Shown here: piece after piece, positions 36,930 to 46,502 of the stretch
Layout of the letters: every line of letters starts with the position of its first letter
Numbering within the stretch: position 1 is the first letter of the stretch
Origin: Cognatundibacterium crateris
GTDB lineage: Bacteria; Pseudomonadota; Gammaproteobacteria; Burkholderiales; Burkholderiaceae_D
NCBI RefSeq assembly: GCF_010078235.1
Contig: NZ_JAABOS010000003.1
Coordinates: 1-64,000, forward strand
Direction: 5' to 3'
DNA: 64,000 nucleotides
The notes under the pieces: generated by a model
What the model was told of the DNA's origin: nothing
Database searches by the model: none
What the model saw: the letters and a program-made list of their open reading frames with translations, nothing else
Program-made: the position numbers and the translations under genes

Positions 36930-39900
36930 TCAGAACCCGAGTCGGAAATCCACCCGGAAGCTGTTGGCACGATAGGTGTGGGCACCCATAGAACCCAGCC
37001 AGCTGAAGTTGGTCGTGATGCCACGGCGCGATTTCACATTCAGTCCCAGACCAACAGACTGTATGTCTTCCGGCAAACCGACTACCAGTACATTGTAGTT
37101 GGTGCTGCCGGCACCCAGATCCGTGTAATACATAGACTGGTTCATTTCGCCGCTGGTACGGTGACGCCATTGCAGTTTCAGCGATGGTGTGATCTGGCCA
37201 AAGTCCAGGTAGAAATCTTTGGCGAAGTTCAGACCACCGGTAAATGCCGTCGTTACACTGCTGGTGTTATTCAGTGTCAGTGCCAGCACGCTGCCGCGTT
37301 CTGTGTATGCATCCAGTTTGGTATGCAATACATCGAAACGTCCGAATGGCTGAATATGCAGATCTTTAGCGACCTTCAGATCACGGGTCAGCGTCAGCGA
37401 CATGAAACTGACCTGTCCGGTACGCTCACCTGCCAACAGCTGACTATTCACGTCATCCCAGCGGTGATTATCGTAATTGACCTTACCGATACCACCCATA
37501 CCATCGATAAACCATTCCTTCTCTGGTTTATACGTTCCGTACAACATACCCGACCATTGCTTGGATTTACTTTCACTGCCAAAGTTATCCATAGTGGCCT
37601 TATCGCGTGCATAGCCAACGGACAGACCAACGATCAGTTTAGGATTCCACATCATGTCCATACCGATAGTCAGACCCGAGCTGGAGAACTTGGTACGGCT
37701 GCCATCAGCGGCATCAATACCACCGAAGTCGATATTCCCCGCAGTCCACATGCCAACTGGTTTGCCAGCGATCTGGAACCACTCGTCATTCTTAGGTGCT
37801 TCTTCTTCCTCGCTGTCGGTCAGTTTATGCACGGCTTCATCTTTGGCAAACGGTGCCTTGGCCAGACGTACATCGGCCGGATTGAGGCGATACAAATCGT
37901 TGCCGAAGCTGTCTTTATTAGCAGTCAGGTTTTCAGAGATTTTGTTGGCCGCCATGCGGAACATATCCAGACCCGGAGCACTAAAGCTGATACCAAAACG
38001 GTTCTTGATCGAAAAGTCATGGTGCAGAACCTGAACGTGGCTGTAAATATTCGTCATCTGTGCCTGAGTAAAGCGCTGACTGATATTGGCTGCCGCGACT
38101 GCTGTGTTTTTCACCACTGGATCAACCGCCGGATCAGGACGCTTACCGACCGTCACCGTGATGGCTACACTATTGCCTGGCGCAGTAACCGCATCACCCG
38201 AGTACACCGCAGTGATGGTATGCACACCAACGGCCAGGTTTTTCGCGACCAGCAAGGCTGAACCATTCGTCAACGTGACCGTTGCCAGGTTCACCGATCC
38301 ATCCATAAAGCTGATGGTACCGGTAGAAGCTGCCGGCGTAACCGCTGCCGTCAGTGTGACTGGCACCCCATCCAGTACCTGAGACTGCGTAGTACCTATC
38401 GTTACGCTGGCTGCCGTCAGATTCTGAATCTGTATCGTGAGGCTGGCCGAGACCGCACTGAAATTCGCATCAGCGTCTTTGGTCGCAGTCACCACACAGT
38501 TACCTGCTGTACTACCAGCCGACAAGACATTACCGGACAAACTGCAGGCACCGGAGCTGATGGCAAAACTGACCGCACCGCTGCCAGAACCGCCGGAAGC
38601 AGTCAGCGTAGCTTTACCTGTAACTTTGAAGATCGCCAGTTTGTCTGCTGTCAGAGTCAATGCAGCTTGCGCATTTTTACCCACTGTCAGACTATAACTG
38701 GCCACAGCCTGCGCGTTGATGCCGGTCACTGCCGCTTGCGTTGCGGTGATCACGACGCTGCCTGCGGCAACCGGTGTTACTTTGCCAGTTGCATCGACGG
38801 TCGCAACCGCTGCATTGCTGCTGCTGTAGCTAATTGCACCGTAGCTGCCACCGCTCAAAGTCGATGTCACTGCATTGTTCAGGCTATTGCCTAAAGTGAT
38901 TTGCACAGGACCTGCCTGAGCGAAGCTCAGCACTGGGACTGGCATAGAACCTACCGTGAAAGAACGGCTAACCTGGCTTGCAGCTGTGAAGCTTGCATTA
39001 CCACTCTGATCTGCATTGATCGTACATGTACCGGCTGCGATCAGATTGACGCTGGAGCCTGTCACTGTACAAACCGGCAAAGTCACAGAACTAAAGCTGA
39101 CCGGCAAACCGGAACTGGCCGTTGCCGTCACATTCACCACGCCACCCACAACACCATTGGCCGGCGCAGTGAAGCTGATCGTCTGGCTGGCTTTAGGTGT
39201 GATCGCACCGGATGCAGCCGATGCACTGCTGCTACCTGCGCTGTTGGTCGCTTTAACGGTAAAGGTATATGCGGTACCGTTAGTCAGACCCGTCACGTTG
39301 ATTGGGCTGGCGGCGGCGGTGAAGGTCGCACCTGTCTCTACCACGGTAACGGTGTAGCCGGTGATCGCCGCACCACCGGTAAATACCGGTGCCGTGAATG
39401 TGACCGTTGCTGCAGCATTCCCCGCAGTTGCGCTAACGGCGGTCGGTGCACCTGCTACCACGGCAGTAATCGCAAAAGTTTGCTGTACCTGTGCCGCGGC
39501 ATTGTAACTGGCATTACCAGCCTGATTCGCGTTAATCGTACAGTTGCCAGCGCTGACCAGATTCAGTGTGTTGCCACTGATCGTACATACGGCAGGCGTG
39601 GCGCTGGTGAAGCTCACACTCAGGCCGGAACTGGCGCTTGCCGTCAGCGTCGGTGTCGTACCAAAGTTCTGGCTGCCGGGATTGTTAAAAGTAATGGTCT
39701 GTACGACTTGCGGTGTCACTGCGGCCGATGCACTTGATGCCGCGCCAGTACCCGCGCTGTTAGTCGCTTTCACGGTGAAGGTATACGCAGTACCGTTAGT
39801 CAGACCGGTCACATTGATCGGACTCGCTGCACCGCTGAAGGTCGCACCTGTTTCCACCACTGTGACGGTATAGCCAGTAATAGCTGCACCACCATTTGAG

Positions 39901-42788
39901 GCTGGCGCAGTAAATGCGACGCTGGCAGAAGTATTGCCCACGGTTGCTGTCGCGCCAGTTGGTGCACCCGGCACCACGGCGGCAACCGCAAAAGTGCGCT
40001 GTACCTGCGCCGCGGCATTGTAGCTGCCATTGCCAGCCTGATTCGCCTCAATGGTACAAGTGCCAGCCGTGACCAGCGTCAGCGTAGTACCACTGACGGT
40101 ACACACACCGGTCGTAGCGCTGGTAAACGTCACCGGCAAAGTCGAGCTGGCGCTGGCACTCAGCGTCGGTGTGCTGCCAAAGTTCTGGCTACCTGGATTC
40201 GTAAAGCTTATCGTTTGATTACCTTTAGGCGTCACCGCAGCCGAGGCGCCCGAGGTCAGACTTGTGCCGCTGCTGTTAGTCGCTGTCACGGTAAAGGTAT
40301 AGGCGCTACCGTTAGTCAGACCGGATACATTGATCGGACTCGCCGCACCGCTGAAGGTCGCACCGCCCGGGCTCACTGTCACGGTATAGCCGGTGATGGT
40401 CGCACCACCGTTCGATGCCGGTGCCGTAAAGCTCACGCTGGCGGTGGTATCACCCGCTGTCGCGCTCACGCCGCTTGGCGCGCCCGGTACTGTTTTTGGT
40501 GTGACCGCTGTTGAGGCGGTCGATGCCGTGCCGGTTCCTGCTGTATTAGTCGCTGTTACAGTAAATGTATACGCAGTACCGTTGGTCAGACCCGTCACAC
40601 TGATCGGGCTGGACGTGCCAGTTGCCGTTGCGCCGCCAGGGCTGGCTGTGACGGTATAGCCCGTGATCGCGGCACCACCATTGGATGCCGGTGCGCTAAA
40701 GCTGACGCTGGCTGTGGTATCACCTGCAGTTGCGCTTACTCCGGTCGGTGCACCCGGTAAGGCGAGTGGTGTGACCGCATTCGTTGCGGTCGATGCCGTA
40801 CCGTTACCTGCGCTATTAGTCGCTTTGACGGTAAAGGTATAGGTCGTACCGTTAATCAGACCAGTCACATTGATCGGACTCGTTGCACCGCTGAAGGTCG
40901 CGCCACCCGGACTCACAGTGACGGTATAGCCGGTGATGGCTGCGCCACCGGTAAATGCCGGAGCGGTAAATGTGACCGTTGCAGATGTATTTCCTGCCGT
41001 TGCACTGGCAGCTGTTGGTACGCCTGGTACCACAGCGGCAATCGCAAACGTCTGTTGTACCTGGGTTGCAGCGCCGAAGGCGGCATCACCAGCCTGATTC
41101 GCATTGATGGTACAAGTGCCAGCCGTCACCAGCGTCAGTGTAGTACCACTGACGGTACACACACCGGTCGTGGCGCTGGTAAACGTCACCGGCAAAGTCG
41201 AGCTGGCGCTGGCACTCAGCGTTGGTGTCGTACCAAAGTTCTGGCTGCCTGGATTATTGAAGGTAATAGTCTGTGCGGCCTTCGGTGTGACTGCCGTCGA
41301 AGCGGTCGACGCCGTGCCTGTGCCCGCGCTGTTGGTTGCCTTCACCGTAAACGTATACGCAGTACCGTTCGTCAGGCCCGTCACACTGATCGGGCTGCTG
41401 GCACCAACAAAGGTCGCGCCAGTCTCTACCACGGTCACGGTGTAACCGGTAATCGCCGCACCACCATTCGATGCCGGTGCGCTAAAGCTCACGCTGGCTG
41501 TGGTACTACCCGCTGTTGCCGTTGGTGCAGCCGGTGCACCCGGTACGACGGCGTTGACAGTAAAGCTTTGCTGTACCTGAGTTGCGGCTGCGAAGACGCT
41601 ATTACCTGCCTGATTCGCATTGATTGTACAGGTACCTGCTGTCACGAAAGTCAATGTGCTGCCGCTGACAGTACACACGCCAGTGGTAGCGCTGGTAAAA
41701 GTCACCGGGTAAAACGAGCTGGCACTGGCACTCAGCGTCGGTGTCGTACCAAAGTTCTGGGTGCCTGGATTATTGAAGGTAATGGTCTGTGCTGTCTTTG
41801 GTGTCACTGCCGTCGATGCGGCCGAGGCTGTACCGGTACCCGCGACATTGGTTGCCTTGACTGTAAACGTATACGCAGTACCATTGGTCAGACCTGTCAC
41901 ACTGATCGGGCTGCTGGCGGCGACGAAGGTCGCACCAGTCTCAACCACGGTCACGGTATAGCTGGTGATCGCTGAACCGCCAGTCGAAGCCGGTGCGGTA
42001 AAACTCACGCTGGCGGTAGTACTACCTGCGGTCGCTGTTGGTGTAGCAGGCGCACCCGGCGCGATAGCGTTGACAGCAAAGCTTTGCTGTACCTGCGTTG
42101 CGGCATTGTAACTGCCATTACCAGCCTGATTCGCATTGATCGTACAGGTACCTGCTGTCACGAAAGTCAACGTGCTGCCGCTGACGGTGCACACGCCAGT
42201 AGTGGTGCTGCTGAAAGTGACCGGCAAACCCGAGTCGGCGCTCGCGCTCAGCGTCTGCGTTGTACCAAAATTCTTGGTACCGGGATTATTAAAGGTAATG
42301 GTCTGGTTGGATTTCGGTGCAGACACGATCACGTGCACGGTAACCAGATTGACCCAGCTGCCTCCGTTATAGGTATAGTAATCAAAATACTGATCGGTGG
42401 TCGCGTTACCGATGGTGAATTCAAAATAATCGAAATTCGTAGTCTCTAGATTAAGATACAAACTTGACCCGTTGTTACCAGCGACAGGAGAGGGATCGAA
42501 ACCACCGCTTGCCGATGAGATACCCCATCGGTCATTATGATTATTAAGTGAATCGCGCGGATCGCAATTTGCATACTCCGTGGGTGTAAACTCACGCCTA
42601 TAAACTGTACCCGCACCCGATCCTAAGGTCGTTACATTTGCATCACCAGTGATGTTAAAGGTCAGGGTACAAACCGCCGCGGCATCGTTCACAGCCATCA
42701 GATTAAATAACATCACCATCATGCATAAACACAGGCACTGTGAAAATGACTTGAACAAGTGGACGGATCTGCGCAGGAGCTGATTCAT
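36930..42788 (-). CDS. modular repeat autotransporter adhesin
   Basis: A type V (autotransporter) outer-membrane protein of 1952 residues from the start MNQLLRRSVHLFKSF; the open frame reaches 21 codons further. A signal peptide is cleaved near DAAAV. A unique N-terminal domain (~120 residues) is followed by about seven fibronectin-III-like units (ending TPKA/TPKT) alternating with six units of the type QTITFNNPGSQNFGTTPTL ... CTVSG, with paired cysteines. Then come bacterial Ig-like units and a ~270-residue beta-barrel ending in phenylalanine (FRVDFRLGF). Units are so similar that parts are near-identical in DNA. It is divergent from the tail-collar operon. The adhesin role is inferred from architecture. 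Confidence 0.9.
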   Translation of the reverse strand: MNQLLRRSVHLFKSFSQCLCLCMMVMLFNLMAVNDAAAVCTLTFNITGDANVTTLGSGAGTVYRREFTPTEYANCDPRDSLNNHNDRWGISSASGGFDPSPVAGNNGSSLYLNLETTNFDYFEFTIGNATTDQYFDYYTYNGGSWVNLVTVHVIVSAPKSNQTITFNNPGTKNFGTTQTLSASADSGLPVTFSSTTTGVCTVSGSTLTFVTAGTCTINANQAGNGSYNAATQVQQSFAVNAIAPGAPATPTATAGSTTASVSFTAPASTGGSAITSYTVTVVETGATFVAASSPISVTGLTNGTAYTFTVKATNVAGTGTASAASTAVTPKTAQTITFNNPGTQNFGTTPTLSASASSFYPVTFTSATTGVCTVSGSTLTFVTAGTCTINANQAGNSVFAAATQVQQSFTVNAVVPGAPAAPTATAGSTTASVSFSAPASNGGAAITGYTVTVVETGATFVGASSPISVTGLTNGTAYTFTVKATNSAGTGTASTASTAVTPKAAQTITFNNPGSQNFGTTPTLSASASSTLPVTFTSATTGVCTVSGTTLTLVTAGTCTINANQAGDAAFGAATQVQQTFAIAAVVPGVPTAASATAGNTSATVTFTAPAFTGGAAITGYTVTVSPGGATFSGATSPINVTGLINGTTYTFTVKATNSAGNGTASTATNAVTPLALPGAPTGVSATAGDTTASVSFSAPASNGGAAITGYTVTASPGGATATGTSSPISVTGLTNGTAYTFTVTATNTAGTGTASTASTAVTPKTVPGAPSGVSATAGDTTASVSFTAPASNGGATITGYTVTVSPGGATFSGAASPINVSGLTNGSAYTFTVTATNSSGTSLTSGASAAVTPKGNQTISFTNPGSQNFGSTPTLSASASSTLPVTFTSATTGVCTVSGTTLTLVTAGTCTIEANQAGNGSYNAAAQVQRTFAVAAVVPGAPTGATATVGNTSASVAFTAPASNGGAAITGYTVTVVETGATFSGAASPINVTGLTNGTAYTFTVKATNSAGTGAASSASAAVTPQVVQTITFNNPGSQNFGTTPTLTASASSGLSVSFTSATPAVCTISGNTLNLVSAGNCTINANQAGNASYNAAAQVQQTFAITAVVAGAPTAVSATAGNAAATVTFTAPVFTGGAAITGYTVTVVETGATFTAAASPINVTGLTNGTAYTFTVKATNSAGSSSASAASGAITPKASQTISFTAPANGVVGGVVNVTATASSGLPVSFSSVTLPVCTVTGSSVNLIAAGTCTINADQSGNASFTAASQVSRSFTVGSMPVPVLSFAQAGPVQITLGNSLNNAVTSTLSGGSYGAISYSSSNAAVATVDATGKVTPVAAGSVVITATQAAVTGINAQAVASYSLTVGKNAQAALTLTADKLAIFKVTGKATLTASGGSGSGAVSFAISSGACSLSGNVLSAGSTAGNCVVTATKDADANFSAVSASLTIQIQNLTAASVTIGTTQSQVLDGVPVTLTAAVTPAASTGTISFMDGSVNLATVTLTNGSALLVAKNLAVGVHTITAVYSGDAVTAPGNSVAITVTVGKRPDPAVDPVVKNTAVAAANISQRFTQAQMTNIYSHVQVLHHDFSIKNRFGISFSAPGLDMFRMAANKISENLTANKDSFGNDLYRLNPADVRLAKAPFAKDEAVHKLTDSEEEEAPKNDEWFQIAGKPVGMWTAGNIDFGGIDAADGSRTKFSSSGLTIGMDMMWNPKLIVGLSVGYARDKATMDNFGSESKSKQWSGMLYGTYKPEKEWFIDGMGGIGKVNYDNHRWDDVNSQLLAGERTGQVSFMSLTLTRDLKVAKDLHIQPFGRFDVLHTKLDAYTERGSVLALTLNNTSSVTTAFTGGLNFAKDFYLDFGQITPSLKLQWRHRTSGEMNQSMYYTDLGAGSTNYNVLVVGLPEDIQSVGLGLNVKSRRGITTNFSWLGSMGAHTYRANSFRVDFRLGF
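38960..42315 (-). repeat. internal module repeats of autotransporter
   Basis: About 13 alternating domain-encoding units of ~75-100 codons each. The most recent duplication is visible at 40051-40172 and 41107-41228, which differ at only four of 122 bases. Confidence 0.85.
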
Positions 42789-43183
42789 AAACGGGTATCT
42801 CTCTATGACCAAAATAAGGGTGGAGCTGGGACAGGAATTGGTACTGCCCAAAAGTTATGCCTTTAAGCAACTTTTAATTGTCTATTGGGAAATGCGATTT
42901 CACAATTTTTGACAATGCACATTATCCCTTAGTTTGGCAATGCTTCTGCGCTTAGCCAGGCAAAAATATTTCTTATTTACATGTTAAATACTTATCGTCT
43001 ATGCAAAACACAGGAAAACACTGTGAATCCCGGACATCACGCTGACATGTCAAATTTTATTTTTTTAGGGAAATGTTGTTTATTTGAACGTTTAGCAATC
43101 TGCGATTGACGCCACCCGGTTTTTTTTGAATGATCACAGCCAGAACTTGCAAAATTAAATATTTTTTACATTTGGAGGTCAAT
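42789..43183. other. divergent promoter region
   Basis: This AT-rich 395-base spacer separates the autotransporter from the tail-collar operon and must hold both promoters. It contains the palindrome TGACATGTCA (43043-43052) and a TTGACA at about 42916 without a clear partner. No coding frame is convincing. Confidence 0.5.
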
Positions 43184-43726
43184 GTGGATCCATTTATTGG
43201 AGAAATCAGACTCAGTGCGCTGAACTTTGCCCCCAGAGGTTGGGCTTTTTGTGATGGCTCATTGATGCCAGTCCAAAATAATGCAGCTTTATATGCATTA
43301 TTGGGAACCACCTTTGGCGGCACTGCCGGCGTTAGTTTTGCTTTGCCCGACCTGCGCGGAAGAACAGCGGTGCACATGGGTACCAATCCTGTCAGTAATA
43401 CCCAGTATCCGTTTGCAAAAAAGCTTGGTGTAGAAAGTGTGAGCCTGACGAACACACAGGTGCCATCGCACAGTCATGTACTGAATGTGAGTGATGCTCC
43501 CGGAACCAAAACGTCAATTAGTACAAATATCAACGTGTTGGCAACGGAGATAGGCAGTCCGACCAGCCCGGCGCTGCCTATCTATGCCAATGCCAAGAAT
43601 CTCATTCCGATGGCAGCAACAATGTGCAAACCCCAGGGTGGCAGCGCAGCACACAATAATATGCAGCAGTCCCTGGTATTAAATTACATCATTGCTATCG
43701 TGGGAATTTTCCCTCAAAGAGATTAA
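43184..43726 (+). CDS. tail-collar domain protein 1
   Basis: A 180-residue phage-tail-collar/MdpB-like protein, starting at GTG because GGAGG lies five bases upstream and the family N-terminus DPFIGEIRL follows. The collar domain shows the usual pattern: GWAFCDGSLMPVQNNAALYA, LLGTTFGG, FALPDLRGR, then QVPSHSH and a C-terminal NYIIAIVGIFP. There is no signal peptide. It is the first of three similar genes in a row. Family members are structural tips of phage tails or microcystin-associated proteins; the cellular role of such chromosomal trios is not known. Confidence 0.88.
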   Translation: MDPFIGEIRLSALNFAPRGWAFCDGSLMPVQNNAALYALLGTTFGGTAGVSFALPDLRGRTAVHMGTNPVSNTQYPFAKKLGVESVSLTNTQVPSHSHVLNVSDAPGTKTSISTNINVLATEIGSPTSPALPIYANAKNLIPMAATMCKPQGGSAAHNNMQQSLVLNYIIAIVGIFPQRD

Positions 43727-43736
43727 GGAGCACAAC

Positions 43737-44273
43737 ATGGCTGATCCGTATTTGGGTGAAATTCGTATTTTTGCTGGAAATTTTGCACCGTCAGAATGGG
43801 CGATTTGCGATGGACGCGAGTTAAATATTAATGGCAATGAAGCCTTATTTAGCCTGATCAACACAATTTATGGTGGAGATGGTGTTACCACGTTCAGGAT
43901 ACCTGACCTCCAATCCAAACTGCCTATAGGCATGGGAGCCGGACCCGGACTCACTGCACGTGTGCTGGGACAAAAAGTGGGTGCCGATACGGTAACTATC
44001 ACCGAGAATCAGATGCCGGCTCATACACATACCATTTTCGGATCTGGTGACGCTGCGACTGACATCAAACCAGGCAAGGACAGCACCTTGGGCTCTACCA
44101 ATGCCAGTGCGCCGTTTTACTTTAAGTCAGATACAACATCGACTGAAAATACATTTGCCAGCGAAATGATGTCTGCCAGCGATGGCGGTTCGCAGGCTCA
44201 CGACAATACCATGCCTAGCCTTGCGCTGACTTACATCATCTCTTTGAATGGTATTTACCCATCGCAAAATTAA
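43737..44273 (+). CDS. tail-collar domain protein 2
   Basis: A 178-residue relative of the preceding gene with the same layout: MADPYLGEIRIFAGNFAPSE, AICDGRELNINGNEALFSLI, YGGDGVTTFRIPDL, NQMPAHTHT and a C-terminal LTYIISLNGIYPSQN. The start at 43737 has an AAGGAG ribosome binding site and fits the family; the open frame begins 15 codons earlier inside gene 1. It lies ten bases after gene 1. The three proteins are diverged enough that they are old paralogues rather than fresh copies. Confidence 0.88.
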   Translation: MADPYLGEIRIFAGNFAPSEWAICDGRELNINGNEALFSLINTIYGGDGVTTFRIPDLQSKLPIGMGAGPGLTARVLGQKVGADTVTITENQMPAHTHTIFGSGDAATDIKPGKDSTLGSTNASAPFYFKSDTTSTENTFASEMMSASDGGSQAHDNTMPSLALTYIISLNGIYPSQN

Positions 44274-44290
44274 ATCTAAAGGCTTTTATT

Positions 44291-44803
44291 ATGGCAGACC
44301 CATTTATTGGCGAGATCCGGGCATTCGGCTTCCCTTTTGCACCTATGTATTGGGCGTTTTGCTCTGGAAACACTCTCTCTATCATGCAACATCAGGTTTT
44401 GTACGCCGTATTGAATACGCAATATGGTGGGGATGGTAAAACTACGTTTAATTTGCCGGATTTGCGCGGCCTGGCAATACGCGGTCTGACGGGTAAGTTT
44501 GTCAACAAACCATCGGGCAGTGAAACCGTAGCACTAAGTACCAGGCAGGTTCCACCACATACCCATACCCTTAAGGGCTTTAATGGCAGGGCATCAGAAA
44601 CCAATGCAGCAGGTAATTTACCAGGTCAGTTCGCCAAACCGACCAAAGTGTACACGGTGGCCAGTGCCACTAACCTGACCCTGCCGACTACACTGGTTTC
44701 GCCGTTTGCGGGAGGCACCGATGCCCACGAAAACCGTCAGCCTTTACTGGTACTGAATTTCTGTATCTGCATGGATAATGGCATATTCCCAACCCGTGAC
44801 TGA
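44291..44803 (+). CDS. tail-collar domain protein 3
   Basis: A 170-residue third family member: MADPFIGEIRAFGFPFAPMY, AFCSGNTLSIMQHQVLYAVL, YGGDGKTTFNLPDLRG, RQVPPHTHTL and C-terminal LVLNFCICMDNGIFPTRD. Its expected CDG motif is CSG here. It begins 17 bases after gene 2 with an AAAGG ribosome binding site and precedes the DUF6916 gene by 51 bases. The set looks like a hetero-oligomeric tip or fibre complex, but this is inference. Confidence 0.88.
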   Translation: MADPFIGEIRAFGFPFAPMYWAFCSGNTLSIMQHQVLYAVLNTQYGGDGKTTFNLPDLRGLAIRGLTGKFVNKPSGSETVALSTRQVPPHTHTLKGFNGRASETNAAGNLPGQFAKPTKVYTVASATNLTLPTTLVSPFAGGTDAHENRQPLLVLNFCICMDNGIFPTRD

Positions 44804-44854
44804 CATGGAAAAACAGGTGGTCTGGACAGGCCACCTTACCCAGCTTGAATAAAC

Positions 44855-45157
44855 ATGACTTTATCCACAGAACTATTCCATCCCCATATAGGCAGCTACT
44901 TCGATATATATTTTGATAATCAGCAACAGCTCCGGCTGCTACTGCAGAGTGTCGATGACCATGGTCGTTCAGGGCAAGGCTATCATTCTTTTTCCCTGAT
45001 GTTTTTTTGTGACGGAGAATATCAGTTAGTTCAAAATACTTACCCCTTACAACATCCTGTGCTGGGTGAGTTAAACATTTTTTTAGTTCCGGTCGCCCGT
45101 AAGGATCAGGGCATCTGTTATCAGGCCAGTTTCACCCTGAAAGTGGTCAACCCGTGA
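44855..45157 (+). CDS. DUF6916 family protein
   Basis: A 100-residue protein with a compact beta-rich pattern (FHPHIGSYFDIYFDNQQQLR, LLLQSV, SFSLMFFCDGEYQLVQNTYP, NIFLVPVARK). I match it to the small DUF6916 family, which occurs beside tail-collar genes. No signal or membrane segment is seen. It overlaps the GNAT gene by four bases (GTGA), so the two are translationally coupled and likely act on the same target, probably the collar proteins. Confidence 0.7.
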   Translation: MTLSTELFHPHIGSYFDIYFDNQQQLRLLLQSVDDHGRSGQGYHSFSLMFFCDGEYQLVQNTYPLQHPVLGELNIFLVPVARKDQGICYQASFTLKVVNP

Positions 45158-45651
45158 TACCACTGTTGAATCCCGATTTACAGCTGCGTTCCGTCAGCGA
45201 TGCTGATCAGTCCTTTCTGTTGGCGCTGTATGGCTCGGTGCGTGAACCTGAACTGGCACAGACTGACTGGAACACAGATCAGAAAAAAGCCTTTCTACAG
45301 AGTCAGTTCGCTGCACAATCCCAGGCTTACGCGCAATACAACAATAGCGATTTTTATATCGTCTGTTATCAGGGTCAGGACATTGGACGGCTGTACCTGC
45401 AATACCGGTCCGATGCGGTGTCCATTGTGGATATCTCACTCATGAGCGACTATCGTTCGCAAGGTCTGGGCAGCAGTCTGCTGGCTTCTGTGATTGCGCT
45501 GGCAAATACCCGCCGTCTGCCAGTGCAGATTCATGTGGAAAAATTCAATCCCGCGCTGAGCTTGTATCAAAGACTAGGCTTCCGTGCCATCAAGGACAAA
45601 GAAGTGTATCTGCAACTGGAACGGGCGGCAGACATCACTGAATATTTGTAA
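45154..45651 (+). CDS. GNAT-family N-acetyltransferase
   Basis: A 165-residue acetyltransferase starting at GTG within the DUF6916 stop. The acetyl-CoA-binding loop is visible as SDYRSQGLGSSLL (Q/R-x-x-G-x-G/S), followed by QIHVEKFNPALSLYQRLGFR, the standard C-terminal half of the fold. The substrate is unknown. As the last gene of the collar operon it may acetylate one of the collar proteins; this is inference from coupling only. Confidence 0.88.
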   Translation: MIPLLNPDLQLRSVSDADQSFLLALYGSVREPELAQTDWNTDQKKAFLQSQFAAQSQAYAQYNNSDFYIVCYQGQDIGRLYLQYRSDAVSIVDISLMSDYRSQGLGSSLLASVIALANTRRLPVQIHVEKFNPALSLYQRLGFRAIKDKEVYLQLERAADITEYL

Positions 45652-45793
45652 TAAGATACACACAAGCCCCCGCCGCAAAGACCTGATGACGTACGCTGTG
45701 CCAAACGTATGACAAGAAGGCATTCAGCGGCGAGGTGCATTTTGCGTCCTTTCCGTATCAGATAACTCACTTAAAAAACTTATTGGAGTCCCT

Positions 45794-46468
45794 ATGCAAT
45801 TAGCTGGCAGCGAACATTCTTTCGGCGGCTCGCGTGAGCGCTTTATCGCAAAAGTATTTAATCATCTGGGTGGTGCTATCCTGGCTTTCACTGCGGTGGA
45901 AGTCCTGATTTTCAGCTCAGGCCTGTCGGTAGCGATTAATCAGGCCATGCGTGCACTGCCCTGGATCGCTATCATGGGTGCATTTATTCTGATCAGCTGG
46001 CTGGCCTCACGCGCAGCGCATCAGGTAGAAAGTCTGGCGGCGCAGTATGCAGCGCTGGGTGTGTTTATTGTGGCGGAAGCGATTATTTTTGTGCCGCTGC
46101 TGACCATCGCCAATCAGGTCGCACCGGGTGCAATTTCGAATGCAGGCCTGATCACGGTATTGGCCACGCTGGGTCTGGTTGGTATCGCTTATGTGTCGCG
46201 TAAAGATTTTTCTTTCCTGGGCAGCATATTGAAATGGGGTGGTCTGCTGGCACTGGTGACTATCCTGTGCGGTGCGATTTTCGGTTTCCAGCTGGGTATG
46301 TTTTTCAGTATCGCGATGATCGGTCTGGCAGGTGGCGCGATTCTGTATGACGCGTCCAATATCATTCATCATTATCCGGAAGACCGTTATGTCGGTGCGG
46401 CGCTGGAATTGTTCGCGTCGGTAGCGATGATGTTCTGGTACGTACTGCGCCTGTTCCTGCGCCGTTAA
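45794..46468 (+). CDS. Bax inhibitor-1-like membrane protein
   Basis: A 224-residue polytopic membrane protein with about seven hydrophobic segments. The family hallmark near the C-terminus is ILYDASNIIHHYPEDRYVGA. It is a second, diverged relative of the gene at 12654 (the conserved segment there is ETSNIIRGGETNY). A TTGGAG ribosome binding site precedes the ATG. It is monocistronic and ends at a strong bidirectional terminator shared with the converging DUF1232 gene. Confidence 0.88.
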   Translation: MQLAGSEHSFGGSRERFIAKVFNHLGGAILAFTAVEVLIFSSGLSVAINQAMRALPWIAIMGAFILISWLASRAAHQVESLAAQYAALGVFIVAEAIIFVPLLTIANQVAPGAISNAGLITVLATLGLVGIAYVSRKDFSFLGSILKWGGLLALVTILCGAIFGFQLGMFFSIAMIGLAGGAILYDASNIIHHYPEDRYVGAALELFASVAMMFWYVLRLFLRR

Positions 46469-46502
46469 GACGGTTTTATTCGCTACAAATTGCTATAAGC
46501 GA

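Noticed and set aside
36978..38261. 427-codon open frame opposite the autotransporter barrel
   Set aside because: It lies antisense to a clear beta-barrel coding region, has abnormal composition and no motif.
38960..42315. Regular repeats that could suggest a CRISPR array
   Set aside because: The repeats are ~75-100 codons long, in frame and encode protein modules; there are no short direct repeats with unique spacers and no cas genes.
43184..45651. Prophage or tailocin
   Set aside because: Only collar-domain genes are present; there is no sheath, tube, baseplate, terminase, lysis or integrase gene within reach.
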